Positions 46,501-58,510 of a stretch of DNA of 64,000 bases are shown piece after piece (within the stretch, counting starts at the first letter, position 1; each line of letters opens with the position of its first letter). Source of the DNA: Cavia porcellus (taxonomy: Eukaryota > Chordata > Mammalia > Rodentia > Caviidae). The notes beneath the pieces are model-generated. The model had not been told where the DNA came from and did no database searches. It saw nothing but the letters and a program-made list of their open reading frames with translations. The DNA lies in NCBI RefSeq assembly GCF_034190915.1, contig NW_026947486.1:102405123-102469122 (forward strand). Reading direction: 5' to 3'. The position numbers and the translations under genes were made by a program.

Positions 46501-49500
46501 AACAAAGGAAGCTTCAATACCTGCAGTTTCAGGGTGGGGTGCCCATTTATACCTCAGCCCGGATTCTGCCTGCCCCACCTCCAGGCCTAGTCTGTGTGCA
46601 GGCTCAGGCCTCATAACATGCTGCTCAACAGTTGCTGAGAAAGGCTGTGTACCCGAGCGCCTGAGCAGAAGTCTTCCTGTTCCAGTCTCGGAGTCCCACC
46701 TGCTTCTCTCTGTCCCTGATCCACCACAAATTGCAGGGGCGAGGAAGAAGTGCTGGGTTTCTCTTTTCGGTGAATCTCTGTGTCTTTTTGTCATGCTTGT
46801 TGTGTGGAGCCTTAGAGAGTCCTGACAACTCTGAGCCTACCAGCCAGTGCATTAAAATGATTGAATTCACTTCAGTCCTCAAAGCCTCCTAGGATTTACA
46901 GAGTTCAGACAAGCAAATTAAATCTACAGTGCTAGAAGACAGGTTACCTTTGGGGAGATTAGTGGCTGAGAAGGCACCCAAAGGTTCTTTCAAGGTGGCA
47001 GCCATGTTCTATTACTTGGTCTGGTGCTCGTTGCTCAGTTTGTAAGAATTCCCTCATCTGCATGCTTAGATCTGTGCATTTTTCATGGGTTGGTTGTACT
47101 TCACCAAACCAGCTTGCACTGGGTATTGCCACCCTGTTTATGGGGGAGAAATTGCAAGCGCATAAGGGTCAGTGATCAGAGATGAGTTACACAGTATGTG
47201 ACAGAGATTGAAACCCAAGTCTGTCAGACTCCAGTGCCAGTCTGTCCTGCCTTTGTAGACCTTGGTAGCATCCACCAAGAAGATTAATACAAATAAGGAC
47301 TAGAACTAGCGATGTTTATAGTGGTCGGTGTTTGCTGTGTCCCTCCTGTGTGTCAGTCTCTCTGCTAGAAGCTCTCACATGAATTATCTCACTGAATTTT
47401 CACACCAACCTGTGCTCATGTTTCTGGATGAAACTGAGGCACAGAGTCAAGAGACTTGTCTGAGACACCACAACTAGTAAGGGGTGGCTACAGTGTTTGC
47501 CCCTCCATAGCTTTGATACATACTGCAAATTATTCCCCCAAATGTTATATGTTCACCTGCCACCTCTCCAGCCACAGTGGTGTGCAAAAGTGCCCAGCTA
47601 CCTACTTATCTGAATTCTTTATAATAATAGGGAAGCACAGCCAGTAAGAGCAGGAAATCTGGAATCAGACAACACTACCACTTACTGGACAGCATTAGGC
47701 AAATTATTTGAACCACTCTGAGTCTCTATTTTCTTAGGGCTTGCTTGGAGGATCAAAAGAACTCATATTTTTTGGCCAGCTTTCCTAATGCTGTGATCAA
47801 AATACCTGGCACCCACAATTTAAGGCAGGGTAGGTTTGTTTTGGCTCTCAGGTTGAGGGATTTCAGTCCATGGTCAGCTGGCTCCAAGGCAGGGACATCA
47901 TGGCACACGGCATAGTGGAGCTAAGCTGCTCATTTCATGGCAGCCAGAAATCAAAGCAGAAGGAAGGAGCACGGGAGAGGGGTGCAGTCCACTCACACAC
48001 CTCCTCCAGCTGAGCCCCACTTCCTAAGTGCATGTTCAGCTGTGAACATCGGTAGACTAATCCATTAATGATTATATGTGTCCATGATCTAATCACCTTT
48101 CCAGGAGTCTCTTAATCCAATCAAGTTGACAATTAAGATTAACTGACACGTGTCTGCAGAGTACAGTATAAGCAAAATGCCTGGCTTAGAGTAAATACTC
48201 AGTACACAAAACGTGTTCTATATTTGCAAATTGTTCCTGTCTATTCCTGATGTCTTATTCCCTAGGATTGGAACAGACTGAATACACGCTTCTGACATTT
48301 CTCTTTTGTAGCCAATGCCTGTTGCACGCTCCGCACCAGCCCTGAAGTGCCGTAGCATCTGCTGCTGTTGTAGGCTTCTCAGCCCTCTCCTTTTTGTTCC
48401 TCCTCTCCCTGGCTCCAGGTGACTTGTGGCATGAATAATTCTTGGGCCTCATCTATTAACTGCCACTTTAAGATTTCCTGGGTTGTACATGCAGAGTACT
48501 GCAAATCAAAAAAAATACCCACACTGGATTCATAAACTGAAATGGTTAATAATAACAACAGAACAGCTATCATTTGCTGAGTGGCTGTCATATACCAGGC
48601 ACTATGCTAATCCCTTAGCACAGACGGTCTCATCCAATCTCACAACAGTCCCAAGAGGGTCAGAGGTGTTAGTGGATTTGCTCAGCGTCACACAGCTAGA
48701 AAATGGAGGATCTGAGACTGGACTCTTGAGTCTTTTGATTTCAAAGTCTGTACTCTTAACCATTTTGCATGGTGTTTTTCTCAATTTAAATGGGTTAAAT
48801 AGGAAGGCACACATGCGTGTGTGTGCGTGTGTGTGTGTGTGTGTTTGTATGCATGTGCATATGTGTTTATGAGTGTGAGCATACACACGTTTGCAGCTAT
48901 GTGTATATATATGTTTGTATGTAATTATGTACACATGTGTGTGGCTGCATGTATTATGTGTTTATGCATTGGAATAATATTTAGTCAGAACCTGTTATGT
49001 TCTGGGCAGTGTACAAATGGCTGCTGATATGGTGGTGAATAGAAGAGAAATGATCTCAGCCCTTACTGGCTGGTGGGGAAGCCCAATAGTGAATGAATTA
49101 ATGAACAAATGAATACACAAATAGTGGATTACTGCTATGAAGAAAATACACAAGGTGTCATCACAGAAAGCAATAAGATAAACAACTTTCAACTGGAAAT
49201 TCAAAGAAAGTCTTTCTCAGAGAGTGATATTTATGTTTGGGCATACAGAAACTACAATGGGGTAGGGAATTAGGGTCACCATGCAGAATGGATGGATGTT
49301 GTTCTGGGATGATGTCACACTCTTCGGTGACAGAAATTCTTTCTATAATGTTCTGAGCCTGCCAGAAGTATATATGGGTGGTAATGGGTAGTGTCTCTGG
49401 GTGTGCTTGGAAGGCAGGGAGAATCCACTAGTTTTATCCGAAGGGGCAGAGTGGCAAAGGGAGACAGCACTATTTAGACAGGGACAAAGAGCTTCAGACA

Positions 49501-49696
49501 TTCTAGGGGAATGGGTATAGCTAAGAGTAGGATCTAGATATCTACGGTTGGAGTATTTGAGTAAAAGTCATCCTGTGTTCCTACTAAAAGAAAAATCCCA
49601 GCCTATCGTAAGTGTATCTGAATCAACGTGTTCCTTACTTGCTCTCCATTCATTAATATAGTTTGGTGTCTGAGATGGTAGGAAACTAATCCCTGA

Positions 49697-49745
<49 letters not shown>

Positions 49746-52700
49746 ATTTGAATAAGAATGTCACCAGAGCAGCAACAGTAACATTGTGTCACCCCCAGAT
49801 CATGGTTTAACATACCTTTCACTGTCCACAGGGTAGACAGGCATGGTTATTGGAACAGTTGGCCGAAGAAGTCCAAGAAAATAGGGCCTCCACTCCATGG
49901 GCCACCAACACTCAAGCCTGGTCTAGAAAAACATGTTTCCCCAATTCCCCCATAACCATTGGGGCAGGCAGGCACCCCGTATTTCCCCTCAAGCTTCCAT
50001 CCAGACTGTACTCCGGTGCACCCAGTACCACTCGGGCCATGAACAGTGGCACTCCACCTGCATCCCTTAGCATTTCAGCCACAGAAAGGCTGAAGGAAGG
50101 GAAGCAGGTAGTAGCAGAAATATTCGCAATACCCTGGAGCCCTACTTTTGACATGAAGCATTTCAGCAAGCACCTTTTGGTCATGTTTACGAGATCAGTA
50201 GGAAGAAACTTATCAGAGGCTATGCTTTGCTTCTAATTATGTTTAGGACATACAATACCTCCATTTAATATGAATCACTGACAGTGAATCTGTGAAATCA
50301 ATTTAATCACTCTACTCGTACCACACGGCACCACAATTGCTACTGTCCCAAAGGCAGTCAATCCCCAAAACTAATATCTTCCCAGAAGAGCACATCCTAA
50401 TACTCTCTCACTCTTGGTTTCATCAGAAGAGGCCCCGCCATTGCCCTCTGCTCCTAATGCATGCTGTGAGGTTAAGAGCAGGAGGGCTGAGCCATGTGGG
50501 CTCAGGCTTCTTTTGTTCTTATCTTCTGTGTTACACAGAGAGCTATGGTGGTGGGCAGGGGCACACCAGCAGGGCTGTGATGACCTCTCCGATGTCTTTA
50601 TCTTGTGTAAAATCCAGTCAAATGGACCAGTCAGGAGAGCTGGAGGAGGTGCTTTCGGAGGGAAAGGGGATGGGTGTCTTAAACAGATTCTCCTGCCAGA
50701 CAACTTTCTTTGTTTTTCACATCCACGCCCCCTCCACTATTATCTAGGCTAGATGAGAGGCTCCAGGTTTTAAGCACCATCTGGCAGAACTCTGTCCTCC
50801 TCTTCCCTCACCTGAGTGGCTGTGGAGAATGGAGAGACTATCCATGTCACAGGCTATCCTAGACATTTGAGATCTCCAATTCAGCCACCACCACAGGCAT
50901 AATTAGAATAGTGTCTATGGCACCAAAGGACACTTCATCCCTGTTAGCCAGTCCACAGCGACTTGGTGAGAACTTGCTGAGTCACCTGTTGACCCTAATC
51001 ACAGTACTTTTGCAGAGTGAGTGCCAAGCAACTACTTTCCTACCCAGTTCAGTTCCCTACTGGGCTAATCTGCTTTGCTACCTTGGCCCAGTCTCTTAAC
51101 ACCCCTATGACCCAGATTCCTCTGGAAATGGAGTTTGTCACCCCTGGAATTGTGTGAATGACTTATAGGCAAGTGTTAAACCCTCTACAAAGTTCTGGAA
51201 AGTCCTCTTATTTAGTGTCTTAAAACACTAGTGATAACCTAGAACTAAACAATAGCAGCAAGCAAACACAAATCAAGTACTTTTAGAAGTTTCCCAAAGG
51301 AGCTAATTTGACAATGGGGCAAAAGTGTATATACAAAGAAGCTGACTGCTATGGTGTGAATATAACTGAAAAAATGCAAAGAACTAAGCTGCCCACAAAC
51401 AGGAAGCTGCATGACTGTCCATTGATGGAATATGGAAAACCATTTAAACAGCTGATGTTTGGTTCTATTTATCACCATGAAAGGAAATATCCATGGATAT
51501 TTTAATGAAGAAAAATGAGCTTATAACAAGATATAAGCTGATAATGTGTGCATAAATAATGCATGCAGAAATAAAACAAAATCCTACAAAGAAGCTGATA
51601 CTGGCTGTGAGATGATATTCACATTTTAGTGAAGAAAAAACAGCTCAAATAACAGTATATTGTGATAACAATGTATACATAATTAGAAATCCTATAAAGA
51701 AGTACAATAAAAGACCACATTGGTTATTTCTTGATTCTGTGATTACTGTGGTTTTAAACTTTGTAAACTTTTTTCACATTAGAAAATATAGCATACACCA
51801 ACCAGAAAAAACTGAGCTATTTCCATTTTCAAAATGATAAGCAAGCACCTAACGTGTCTTCTTAATCTTTCCTTCCCAGATAGTGACATGCCTCCGAATC
51901 ACTGGCGTTTCTCTTCTCCCTGGACAAAGCCACGGCCAGAAGCATCCCTTGCAACTCCTGCCACCACCAGCAGATTGAGCATGTGTGATCCCATGCCTAT
52001 GGATCACTACCCACTGGCCCTGGCAGAGACCCCCCCTGCTCAGCCTAGGGATCTGTGGCATTTCCCGCCCCTAGCAAGCCCCAGCTCCCCAGAGCCTGGC
52101 TATGCTCAAGCATTTCCTAGTGGGCCCCTGATTCCAGGGCCTCACCCTGCTAGGAAATGTGAGCCCTTCCTAAGTTTCCTCCAGCAGGACAGATGCCTAA
52201 ATTGTCCTCAGGAATCTGTCATGAGAGAAGACTACAACCCTGTCCAGCTAGGTGGAAGCACAGGACTGTTCTTCAACCTGCCTCCCAGCTCAGTACACTG
52301 TAAGGAAATACTTATATACTGCTTGGGGGATGCTTCTGATTGGTTGGGGTTGGGTGAGTTGGCATGAGATGGGGTGTTAAGACTAATTGCTGCCACTTTG
52401 GACATGGGACTGCTGCTGCTGAGGGGTGGAATGCTTCACATAAATGTCTATACACCTTCCCTAGGCGTCACTGACATTCACAGCTTAGTAACTAAATGGT
52501 TACATAGCTAGGCAGCCAGAGGGATTTGGCACTGAGTCTTTAGACTTGGCTTTTCCCTAGAAAAATGATGTGTGACTGCCTAAAATCATGGGGTCTCACA
52601 TTTACCTAATTGGGAATCGTTAAATAATCTATTTGCAAAACAGAGGCCTATGACATCCTTACAGGCTCAAACTATATTCTCCAAACAGGTTGACAACTTG

Positions 52701-53338
52701 CAATGATGCCAGGCTCCTGGGCAAAAACAAGGGCAATCTATACCAACCATCTGCTCCCCACATTAAAATTCATAGTGACTGGAGAGGCAGTCCCATTGCT
52801 GTCTGTAGTGTAATGGTGCCTGGCTGCCTGTGCACTGGGTCCTTCCTGCTTGATTTCCTTGGGGTTACTGTGCTCTGACACCCACCTGAACTAAAAACAC
52901 CCTTATGGCTCACTCATTCTTTCACTTACATACTCACCCAACAAATATTTAGTTAGTGCCTACTCACTGTAAAATATCCATCAGAAAACAGAACCACCAT
53001 CTTTATAAGAGGATAGGGAAGAACTGGCCTGAATTATATTTTCTCCAAAAAGCAATTCACTCTGCTGTAAGATGGACCTTTTGCATGGAATATTTGTTAT
53101 AAGTGTAATTGCCTCATGAAGCCAAGTCTTCATCCTCCATAGAATTCTGCACTTTGGATGAATTTTCATTGGAATTCCCTATTCTACACATATATGTGGC
53201 CCCGTGTCTGAAAGAAATTACTAGAAACTGTCTTTACTGTGAAATAAGCATAAAGGACTGTCCAGTACAGCCTGCCTACGTCCTGCACTGTGTTCCACTG
53301 TAATGTTGAAAAAAATTCCCCACTAATATTTTAGTGGG

Positions 53339-53384
<46 letters not shown>

Positions 53385-56300
53385 TATATATTTATAATTT
53401 CAGAGTTTGATTTGTAATGTTTGTAGACAATAAATCATAAAAGGTGTCATGCTTGGGAAATCTGAAAATTCCCATCCTGTAACTGTTTTTCAAAAATCTT
53501 CTCATACTAGATTTAGAAGGAAGATTAGAACAACTGGTGTTTGTATATGTGCGTGTACATACACACAACAGAGCCCTATTTCAACTGTTGGTTAGGACAC
53601 AGATGGCTCAAATCCTCATCTTCCAAGCATAACAGTGCTTTACATTTCCAATCCAACTCAGCAAATGTTTAGTGAACATCTACTATACCCGAGCACATCA
53701 TGGTGAAAGTCCTAAACTTCCATGGCTCACATTCACAAATAAATGACATGACTCGCATTCACATGTTTATGCCTAAGGTCTCAACTGCTGGGAGCTTTTC
53801 ACACTCTGCTACTAAAGACGGTATCATTTGGTGACTGGTCTGGGATCTGTAGAGGAAGTCAGCATCTCTTAATCAGGAACACTGCCTGGAAGATGAAAAC
53901 AAGTTCCAAGAAGCCTTAACAACATAAGATCCTGGTTTTTAACATCTGACAAGTGAAGATGCGTCAGATGTCCATAAACTGAGGGGCAGGCAGTCTGGGA
54001 TCCTGGGGGTGCTTTTAGACATTTTCTAACCTACCCACAGAGATTTCATTTTGAGTCATCTTTTCTTTTTCTTTTCCAGGTAAAAAGCTGTATGTCCCCC
54101 CGAGTCATGGACCTGTGAGTCCTAGCCTTGCAAATGAAAGTAGGTATCTGGCTTTGTTTGTGTGTTTGTTTGTTGGTGGTTGGTTTGAGACAGGCTCACG
54201 CTATGTGGTTCAGGCTGTCCTTAAATTCACTATGTAGGCCAGGCTGGCCTCAAACTCATGGTGATCCTCCTGCTTCAGCGTCCTGAGTGCTGGAATTACA
54301 GGCATGCACCACCATGCCTGGCTAGATATCTGATTTAGCCTTTGACATGGTGGTTCTGTATCCAAAGAAGAAACTTGTGGAGTTTGTAGTGTACAAATGG
54401 AGGTCTCTAGCAGCTAGCAGGATATTTTATTCTATTATTTTGTATTTTCATGGATGGAATTGGTTTTTCAGAGAGCCCATACAATCCATGTTTTATAAAA
54501 CTTCTAGAGCTTTTTTCTCATTTTGCTAGAGAAGCAATTCTACTGTATTTTTAAATCGAAGTCCAATGTATTTACTGAGGTAACTAAGATGACTCAGAAA
54601 GATGAACAGATCTGAGAAGACTGGCTTGTTCTATCCAAGGTGTTCAGTTTTCAGCCTAGTGCATAAGGCCACCACAGGAATCTGCAGGTCAGGGAAAATG
54701 TGACTGCAACCCAAAATTTTGGATTTTACACTCAGTTTGAAAGAGGTTGTAGTAGAAGCTTTAAAATGAACACAGTCTGAGTAGAATGGAAAGAGGACCT
54801 TCATGGCTTAAATTCAAAGTTCAAATCCCAGCTTTGTTACTTACTGACCTCAGGACCTTGGTCACATTTCTTAACCTCTCTATACCTCATTTGTCTTTTG
54901 TAGAATAAGAACAAAGTACTAACCACTTCAAAGGATATCTCTGGGCATACCTTCAAAGGTATGCAGATACTTAGAATAAAGCCTGGCACATAGTTAAGCT
55001 GTAGTCCCTGATCTCAGGCATTTTACGGTCTAGTGTGAAGAGGGGATGAGGGTGTCTTATAGATCCGCTACCTAAATGTCAGTTCCACGAGGGCTGAGGC
55101 TTGAGGGATGGGTTTTCACATCTCTAATACCTGCAACAATACATAGCATAGAGGTTTCTACATATTTATTGAACGAATGCATGCTGGGAAAATATAAGAA
55201 TATTTAAAAAAGAAATAGTAAGAAAATATGTGCCAATATAATAAAGATTATTCTGCTTAATGCCTTTACGTAAGACAAACCAAACAAACTTGGAGAGCAA
55301 ATAATAGAGAAATTTCTACTGGATGTGACATCAATGATGTTTGACAACCTTGTTAGGAGCAGATTTCATTATGTGACACAGATAGCCAGATTGGACTGCA
55401 TTCTAGAGTGAATAGGAGATGAGAAAATGGAGACAGTAATTTCCAGCAGATTCTTAAAGAACTTTAACATTCATGAAGAAAAGTGAGGTGATAGCTAAGA
55501 AGACTGAGAAAGCTTTGTTTCAAAAAATGCAAATATCACAGGGCTGGGGATTTAGCTCAGCAGCATAAGCACCTGCCTTGCAAGCGCGTGGTCATGAGTT
55601 CGATCCCCGGTCCCGATAAAAAAAAGTGCAAATATTACAAATTTGAATGATAGTGAGAACATTCCAATAAAGACAGAGAGACTGATAGTGCAGGAGGACG
55701 GGGAAACTTCATGGGTGAAGCTGTTGGAAAGAAAGAAGGGACATGAAGAGGCACTGACAACTCATGGGAAGGGGAACTACTCTGCCACTGAAAGTATACA
55801 AGTAAGAAGATAATGACAAAGGCTTGCTTGTGTAGCAACTACAGTGCTGTAATCTAGTAATTTCTATTTTCTCAACTGTAGAGACAGGCTCATCAACTGA
55901 GAGTGGGCAAGTGGAATATTTTGAGAGAGTGGGAAAGTATGAAAACGTCTTTGATGGCATTGGGACAGCAAACCTGATAGTAGAAAAATAGAAGCAGAAT
56001 TTCTGAATGCTTGTCTGGCATCTGTGACCGTGTGTTTCAAGTGAGGACAGCCAACAGTGCTGTGGGATTTTCACCAGTAACATTAAGGCTCATATAATCT
56101 GTGAAGAAGACAATGGGTACCTCATCCAGGGATGAGGTTGTGGCAAGGAGTCATGACACATAAAGAATGAGGACAAGGAACAGAGGGTATTTGAACCAAG
56201 GACCACGGTGTCCAAGTTGTGTAAAGAAGGAACCGGATGCAGATGGATGTTACCAGGCTAGGAGGTCAATGGCTTGCACGTTGCATAAAAATGCAGGGAT

Positions 56301-58089
56301 AAGACTGCTTAAGCCAATGGAATGGGAGAGTGGATGTTTGAAATTGCGATTATAAGGGTTGTATCTTGGTGGCTGGTGACAAATTCAAAGGTGTGACCAC
56401 AGGAATGGTTGGTTGAGGTAAAGTACAAACTCATTAGAGATGAAGATCATAAAAACGAAGCAAAATAACAGGTAACAGTGGGCCGAGGTGTGCCTACCAT
56501 GCACGAGACACCCACCCCCCCAGCACTGCAGACACAGAAAAAAAGCAACAAAAACCTAGTAGCTACCTACAGTGAAGATTCTGTACTTATCCTCATGGGT
56601 AGATGAAAAAATTGAGGTCTTAGGGAAGTTAAGTAATCTACCCAAAGTTAAAGTAAGTGTCAGAGGTACTTCAATTTCCTTGGTCTTGCTCACTAAGTTA
56701 AGGTGCAGCTCAACAATACAATAATTCAACTCTACCACATATAGAGACATTGGCTTTTTAAACAAAATAATATTGAATATTTATTGAACAGATATGCACC
56801 AGCCACTTTTCTAGGGGCTTTATATGCATTTAACTCAATCCTCACCAGAATCTTAGCAAGCAGTTGTTACGAAGTAAGCATATAATTAGTAGGAAGAATC
56901 AGACAGACTAGGTAAGTGGCCAAAGGTCCCACAGCTAGGAAGTGGAGAACTCTAGACTCAAACTTGGGCTGATTTGACTCCACAACAGGCTTCTGCATCA
57001 TCATGCTTATTTTGATTTACAGAAAACCACTCTCTAGAGAGAAGAGAAAGAAAGTTCTTTTAGTAACCTTGGGTGATAAAGAGAATTCTTTTTTCTAAAG
57101 CTGAACATATTTTTTTTACTGTGAATCCAAGGATCTCTTCTCTAGTTTCCATTTCTGCCACTAAAGAACACTGAATTAGAAACAAGTTTATGCTCTCCCT
57201 AAAATTGTGCATTTCTTTTCTTTGGCAACAATGTCCTATTCCCTGAATGCCAAGATTTTTCAAATGTGTTAAGTGAATTCCCAGTATATACAATGTTTAA
57301 AAGAGCTCTTCTGGAGTGGAACCACACATGCCACTCAATCACTAAACATGCTGCCCTCTTTCTGAAAAATCATAGGCCCCTAACACTGCCTGGCAGCGTC
57401 CTGTGAGGTAAGACTGACCATGTGGGCTTTTATGGGGCTGTCCCATTTTTCCATTTCTATTGAGGTATCAGCAACAATTCTGAAACTTTCCAGTCTTAAT
57501 TAGGCTATGGCCACATTCTCTCCTGCCTCTACCAAAATCAAAATGAAGATGGAGTAAGAAAGACCTACCAAGAATGGGTTAGTTAAGGCTGCAGTCTCCC
57601 TACATATCCCAAATCCAGAAAGAAACTGTAAACTATCAGTCTGAACCTGATGAATGAAATATGTTCACTTGGAAAATTTTGTTCATCAATTCTAAAAAAA
57701 AAGATGAGAAATTTGGCAACTTATTAGAAACTGAGCAAACTGCCCATGTCAAGTTGAGCTTATTGCTGGAGCAGAACTTATTCTGAATCAAGATCATTCC
57801 CTGAATGCAGTTCCATGCGTTTCCATCTTCGCTCTGGTGGTGGGGATTCTGGTGCCTGACATCTAGAGGTGTTCTTTTGGAGCCTGGTGGACTATGATGT
57901 CTTCCCAAAGAGGCCCACCTGGGTTTCATAAACAATATAACTTCTCCTTCAGTTCATTCAGCATTAGTGACATCTGAGAAATACTTTCTTTTCAGCACTG
58001 AACCCTTGGAGCCACCCAAGTGGATACCCGCCGCATTTTCAGTCAAGCTGGAGGAACAAGGCGAGGGTTGGCCCAAGATACGGCAGTGA
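43328..58089 (+). CDS. VGLL1: VGLL1 (vestigial-like 1), spliced gene, about 273 aa
   Basis: Vestigial-like family member 1, a nuclear cofactor that binds TEAD transcription factors through its TONDU motif. Coding exons: 43328-43541, 51880-52299, 54080-54139, 57962-58089; phases agree and give 274 codons with the stop. Residues 28-50 hold the TEAD-binding segment: VLFTYF, then VDEHFSRAL, both intact. The middle is Pro/Ser-rich ([45 protein letters not shown]), as in human VGLL1. The last exon is the weak point. The upstream acceptor at 57961 matches the human exon start but then leaves the human frame; an acceptor at 57995 restores the human-like frame (WSHPSGY) but runs on to a TAG at 58172-58174 (290 aa). 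Human is about 258 aa. The start ATG is chosen because it opens with MEEMK, the family N-terminus. Confidence 0.92.
45041..45395 (-). mobile_element. MaLR (MST-like) LTR, antisense
   Basis: GTATTAGTCTGTTTTCTATT, AATTATAAAGAAAAGAGATT, TTGGCTCACAGCTCTGGC, and CATGGGGTCCCACCTTGGTG farther on: reverse complement of an MST/THE1-type LTR. Confidence 0.7.
47160..47255 (+). repeat. MIR SINE 3' fragment
   Basis: GTGACAGAGATTGAAACCC and AAGTCTGTCAGACTCCAGTG are the MIR 3' portion. Confidence 0.55.
47645..47760 (-). repeat. MIR SINE fragment, antisense
   Basis: CTACCACTTACTGGACAGCA, GCAAATTATTTGAACCACTC, TGAGTCTCTATTTTCTTAGG. Confidence 0.6.
47772..48150 (-). mobile_element. MaLR-like LTR, antisense
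   Basis: GGCCAGCTTTCCTAATGCTG, ATCAAAATACCTGGCACCC, TTCAGTCCATGGTCAGCTGG, GCTGCTCATTTCATGGCAGC. Same family as the left arm at 33687. Confidence 0.6.
48545..48775 (+). repeat. MIR SINE, nearly full length
   Basis: GAACAGCTATCATTTGCTGA, ATACCAGGCACTATGCTAAT, CCAATCTCACAACAGTCCC, GTCACACAGCTAGAAAATGG and GTACTCTTAACCATTTTGCA in MIR order. Confidence 0.85.
48812..48965. repeat. TG/ATGT-rich microsatellite region
   Basis: (GT)n with interruptions, then TATGTGT-type repeats. Cys/Val-rich ORFs here are by-products. Confidence 0.9.
49699..49742. repeat. (CT)22 microsatellite
   Basis: Uninterrupted dinucleotide run inside the VGLL1 intron. Confidence 0.95.
51290..51790 (+). repeat. Old L1 3' end
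   Basis: TGCCCACAAACAGGAAGCTG, ATTGATGGAATATGGAAAAC, then decayed copies of an ATGAAGAAAAATGAGC-type tail; L1M-like. Confidence 0.5.
51880..52299 (+). CDS. VGLL1: VGLL1 central exon
   Basis: Acceptor CTTTCCTTCCCAG, donor CACT|GTAAGG. 420 nt encoding the Pro/Ser-rich middle of the protein, open throughout. Confidence 0.93.
53341..53398. repeat. (TA)n microsatellite
   Basis: About 17 uninterrupted TA units followed by AT-rich imperfect units in the VGLL1 intron between 52300 and 54079. Confidence 0.95.
54080..54139 (+). CDS. VGLL1: VGLL1 60-nt exon
   Basis: Acceptor TTTTTCTTTTCCAG, donor GAAA|GTAGGT. Encodes [19 protein letters not shown], aligning with human KKLYV...NE. A second possible donor four bases on (GTAG|GTATCT) would break the frame. 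Confidence 0.85.
54150..54325 (-). mobile_element. B1-like 7SL SINE, antisense
   Basis: GTTTGTTTGTTGG-type tail, GAGACAGGCTCACGCTATGT, two CAGGCTG blocks, ATTACAGGCATGCACCACC. It starts only about 11 bp after the 60-nt VGLL1 exon. Confidence 0.92.
54780..54990 (-). repeat. MIR SINE fossil, antisense
   Basis: AATCCCAGCTTTGTTACTTA, CTTAACCTCTCTATACCTCA and GTACTAACCACTTCAAAGGA. Confidence 0.65.
55060..55190 (+). repeat. L2 LINE 3' end
   Basis: CAGTTCCACGAGGGCTGAGG, AATACCTGCAACAATACATA and ATATTTATTGAACGAATGC. Confidence 0.65.
55541..55626 (+). mobile_element. ID-type SINE with 13-bp TSD
   Basis: GGGCTGGGGATTTAGCTCAG to CGGTCCCGATAAAAAAAA. Flanks TGCAAATATCACA (55528) and TGCAAATATTACA (55627) differ at one base. 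Confidence 0.95.
56770..56995 (+). repeat. MIR SINE fossil
   Basis: TATTTATTGAACAGATATGC, TTAACTCAATCCTCACCAGA, GTCCCACAGCTAGGAAGTGG, CAAACTTGGGCTGATTTGAC. Confidence 0.75.
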
Positions 58090-58300
58090 GACCTCAATGA
58101 AGGTTGCTCCAGATCAAATGATGATTCCTCAAGCTCACTCACCTCCCCAGTCTGGTAGACAGCCTTGTATTTAGTGTGAGCTGGGTAGTTGCCCTGCAAC
58201 AATCCTGGAAGCCCCTGCTATCAGTCTGCCACATTTATACCCCACTTGCTCTTGCATGATAGCTCAGAAAGTGAATCATAATAAAGCTGCATTATCTCGG
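57962..58300 (+). CDS. VGLL1: VGLL1 last exon and 3' UTR
   Basis: Starts after TTCAGTTCATTCAG, coding to TGA at 58087-58089; alternative start at 57996 after TACTTTCTTTTCAG, coding to TAG at 58172-58174. Poly(A) signal AATAAA at 58280-58285. Both readings give a C-terminus longer than human. Confidence 0.75.
58280..58285 (+). terminator. VGLL1: VGLL1 poly(A) signal
   Basis: Canonical AATAAA about 190 nt after the TGA; the only one between the last exon and the next repeat. Confidence 0.7.
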
Positions 58301-58329
58301 ATGGTACTCTACTGGGTTGTAATTTTTTT

Positions 58330-58510
58330 CACATCTACCATCTCATTCAAGCTTTCCAACTACCCTGCATTTTGTATTATTGTGTCCACTTAATATATAT
58401 GAATATGGAGGTTCAGAGAAGGTATATGACCTTCCCCAAGTCACATAATAACAGAGCCAACACTGAAACCTAGGCCTCCACTCAATGCCACACTCTCTTT
58501 GCAACACTAA
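58330..58510 (+). repeat. MIR SINE fossil
   Basis: ACATCTACCATCTCATTCAA, GAATATGGAGGTTCAGAGAA, CCCCAAGTCACATAATAACA, GAAACCTAGGCCTCCACTC. Confidence 0.7.

Larger units (their letters stand above)
43542..51879. other. VGLL1: VGLL1 8.3-kb intron
   Basis: Holds two antisense MaLR LTR pieces, several MIR copies, TG and CT microsatellites and an old L1 3' end, annotated separately. No nested gene seen; ORFs near 49.9-50.75 kb on both strands have no recognisable homology. Confidence 0.65.

Noticed and set aside
49850..50752. Several 90-136 codon ORFs in the VGLL1 intron
   Set aside because: Overlap in different frames on both strands, no homology I can recognise; treated as chance.
43542..57961. 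Homologue of the human VGLL1-hosted microRNA miR-934
   Set aside because: I looked for its mature-type sequence in the introns and saw no convincing hairpin; it may be primate-restricted.
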